DNA from: Chrysochromulina tobinii
Taxonomy: Eukaryota; Haptophyta; Prymnesiales; Chrysochromulinaceae
Direction: 5' to 3'
Assembly: GCA_001275005.1 (NCBI GenBank)
Contig: JWZX01001816.1
Coordinates: 1 to 24,393 of the forward strand
Length of the DNA: 24,393 nt
In this document: piece after piece, positions 24,301 to 24,393 of the stretch
Position numbering within the stretch: the first letter of the stretch is position 1
Layout: every line of letters starts with the position of its first letter
Program-made: the position numbers and the translations under genes
Notes under the pieces: generated by a model
Seen by the model: only the letters and a program-made list of their open reading frames with translations
Database searches by the model: none
Told to the model about the DNA's origin: nothing

Positions 24301-24393
24301 CGAGAAGGAGCGGATGTACGCGCTCGGGTACGAGACCGTATGGATGCCAGGCGAAACCAAGACGCGCGTGAGCGACAAGCAGAAGCCCATGTA
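21308..24393 (+). CDS. SP-RING (SUMO E3-like) protein with Tudor-like, AP2 and PHD domains, 3' incomplete
   Basis: A single open frame of 1028 codons runs from the first ATG after an in-frame stop (TAG at 21281) to the window end. Parts: acidic N-terminus 7-36; Ala/His run 158-192; Tudor/agenet-like segment about 248-297 (LDWDGDWHEGYL, VMYDDG); SP-RING/Miz finger about 326-390 with Cys330, Cys346-x-His348, Cys352 and Cys365/Cys368 (CPCC); SIM-like VVDLDEMDED 427-436 and VVVLSEDGEDE 514-524; basic nuclear-localisation-like runs 470-477 and 494-499; AP2 domain 595-640 (GFKGVSKTGGKYEAKI, YLGTFATPEEAALCYARH); second Tudor/agenet-like segment 807-843 (IEVYWPSLNRWQPG, LVLYDDGE); PHD finger 878-930 (CFC, CESC, CHGEC, CPVC); second AP2 955-995 (YKNVRAVPNRSTFYAL, SYLGSFPTAEAAAIAYA). 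SP-RING proteins (Siz/PIAS) are SUMO E3 ligases; plant Siz also has a PHD. Likely a nuclear, chromatin-linked regulator. Confidence 0.88.
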   Translation, partial: MSMVHVDEEVEEDVVDVVEDVEVGDEVEMNVEVVVLGDKSEADWSFNGANKRQTSGRVEGGGGGGQGSSSNVGGKPSTAGVEASGEAPPPTLARDMLHHRGRRRLEPGLTLNDDSSGEDDGYPLHTPILNGAVASSSATPLDELSALNGIGGLKPQQHAAAHAAAHSPADAAADAATHAAAAHAAAHAAAHHPIPALAAAARPSTTSFAMGAAAAASTVTANLPRPLACARDGASSIVVHKVRLPREAQVGTRLALDWDGDWHEGYLAETFTELARNGSSIDLFRVMYDDGLSQVHGRPNDPACSVRLVLAAESSADVVAEDWRQLHLKCVLTHERLVEPAKGTFCQHVAQCNLGALRSYAGKTCPCCGERIPRSRDVKLDKNLQMLLETLPESVHVVWIRGSSEFQLEPPSVADHPRQQGQSSFDVVDLDEMDEDMLFGSSNGTTVVRAVDGPLRRGGAVTSTLDEPMRRGTRKRPITDRLAMNPLFAQPVKPVKRKKSSQAAPAARPASKEVVVLSEDGEDEVKAKVKAKGKAEVVDRRAAEEDAVLAEAQEGEEREEEVMAAESQPLTADEARVAAAAEGLEFVPSSSNETGFKGVSKTGGKYEAKICVKGKKRYLGTFATPEEAALCYARHIKYGAERAAAEPGEEDVLQAEEDSLKQIVEPSAEPSRTEGAVCTPPGEHSDAQECVTASEAFDLGADLGCVHGLQTDGDGWIGSVVSVPNSFWPGFTAGRTPATVVAITREPITFADGGSSSAYIIEAEGHHYPIKADTLSKLPVCHERPSQQQRLSTNAPAIPAIPAIRSRIEVYWPSLNRWQPGRVEGFDWHHLVLYDDGECRWHTLHKNECSDACGTSAGTTYDAGGDEVYKWRNQSFYGCFCGQSHDELPEGSGVWVQCESCSRWCHGECAGVVSAAAAEALENFSCPVCLARKAAPAAKHQGVQLHLCSHEASGYKNVRAVPNRSTFYALGVRGSYLGSFPTAEAAAIAYAMHVEACSEKERMYALGYETVWMPGETKTRVSDKQKPM
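21778..21890 (+). repeat. GCCGCCGCCCAT-type repeat encoding an Ala/His run
   Basis: A degenerate repeat of GCCGCC(GCC)CAT/GAT units. In the frame of the surrounding gene it reads Ala/His/Asp; in another frame it reads Met/Pro and on the other strand Met/Gly. The flanking conserved domains fix the Ala/His frame as the coding one. Confidence 0.8.

Overview
The window is eukaryotic nuclear DNA, most likely from a unicellular alga. It is GC-rich, its long open frames are interrupted by few introns, a SecA gene is split by two GT-AG introns, and it carries nucleoporin-type GLFG repeats, AP2 domains, a PHD finger and an SP-RING. An algal SHRW-type (HET/TIR-like) module in the second gene is of a kind I associate mainly with haptophytes, so a haptophyte-like alga is my best guess. 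That is inference, not proof. No rRNA, tRNA, CRISPR array or recognisable transposon was seen.

Layout from left to right: (1) 1-708 (+), the C-terminal end of a type-B carboxylesterase. (2) 1560-4508 (+), a multi-pass membrane protein with a twin 55-residue repeat, a coiled coil and a C-terminal SHRW module. (3) 5890-10803 (-), a 1637-residue fusion of ankyrin repeats, FSFA/FG segments, a RanGAP-like leucine-rich repeat with acidic tail, an FKBP, a cyclophilin and nine GLFG repeats; a decayed copy of its tail lies just downstream (5270-5889). (4) 11608-12835, a rearranged stretch with a truncated AP2 domain on the minus strand, a 333/288-bp tandem duplication and the end of an unknown plus-strand gene. 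(5) 13126-15036 (+), a class-3 (diacylglycerol-lipase-like) lipase. (6) 15274-17403 (-), a secreted protein with 16 EGF-like units. (7) 17604-20776 (+), a SecA ATPase in three exons with a possible plastid-targeting leader. (8) 21308 to the window end (+), a continuous 1028-codon frame for a chromatin/SUMO-type protein (Tudor-like, SP-RING, SIM-like motifs, AP2, Tudor-like, PHD, AP2), running off the right edge.

The genes do not form an operon. The most unusual content is two multidomain fusions: the ankyrin/FG/LRR/FKBP/cyclophilin protein, which resembles pieces of the animal Nup358(RanBP2)-RanGAP assembly put together in one chain, and the SP-RING/AP2/PHD protein. Short tandem duplications occur throughout (FG minisatellites, intron repeats, the 12-kb duplication, a fossil coding segment at 1.2 kb), which points to frequent local duplication as a source of change in this genome.
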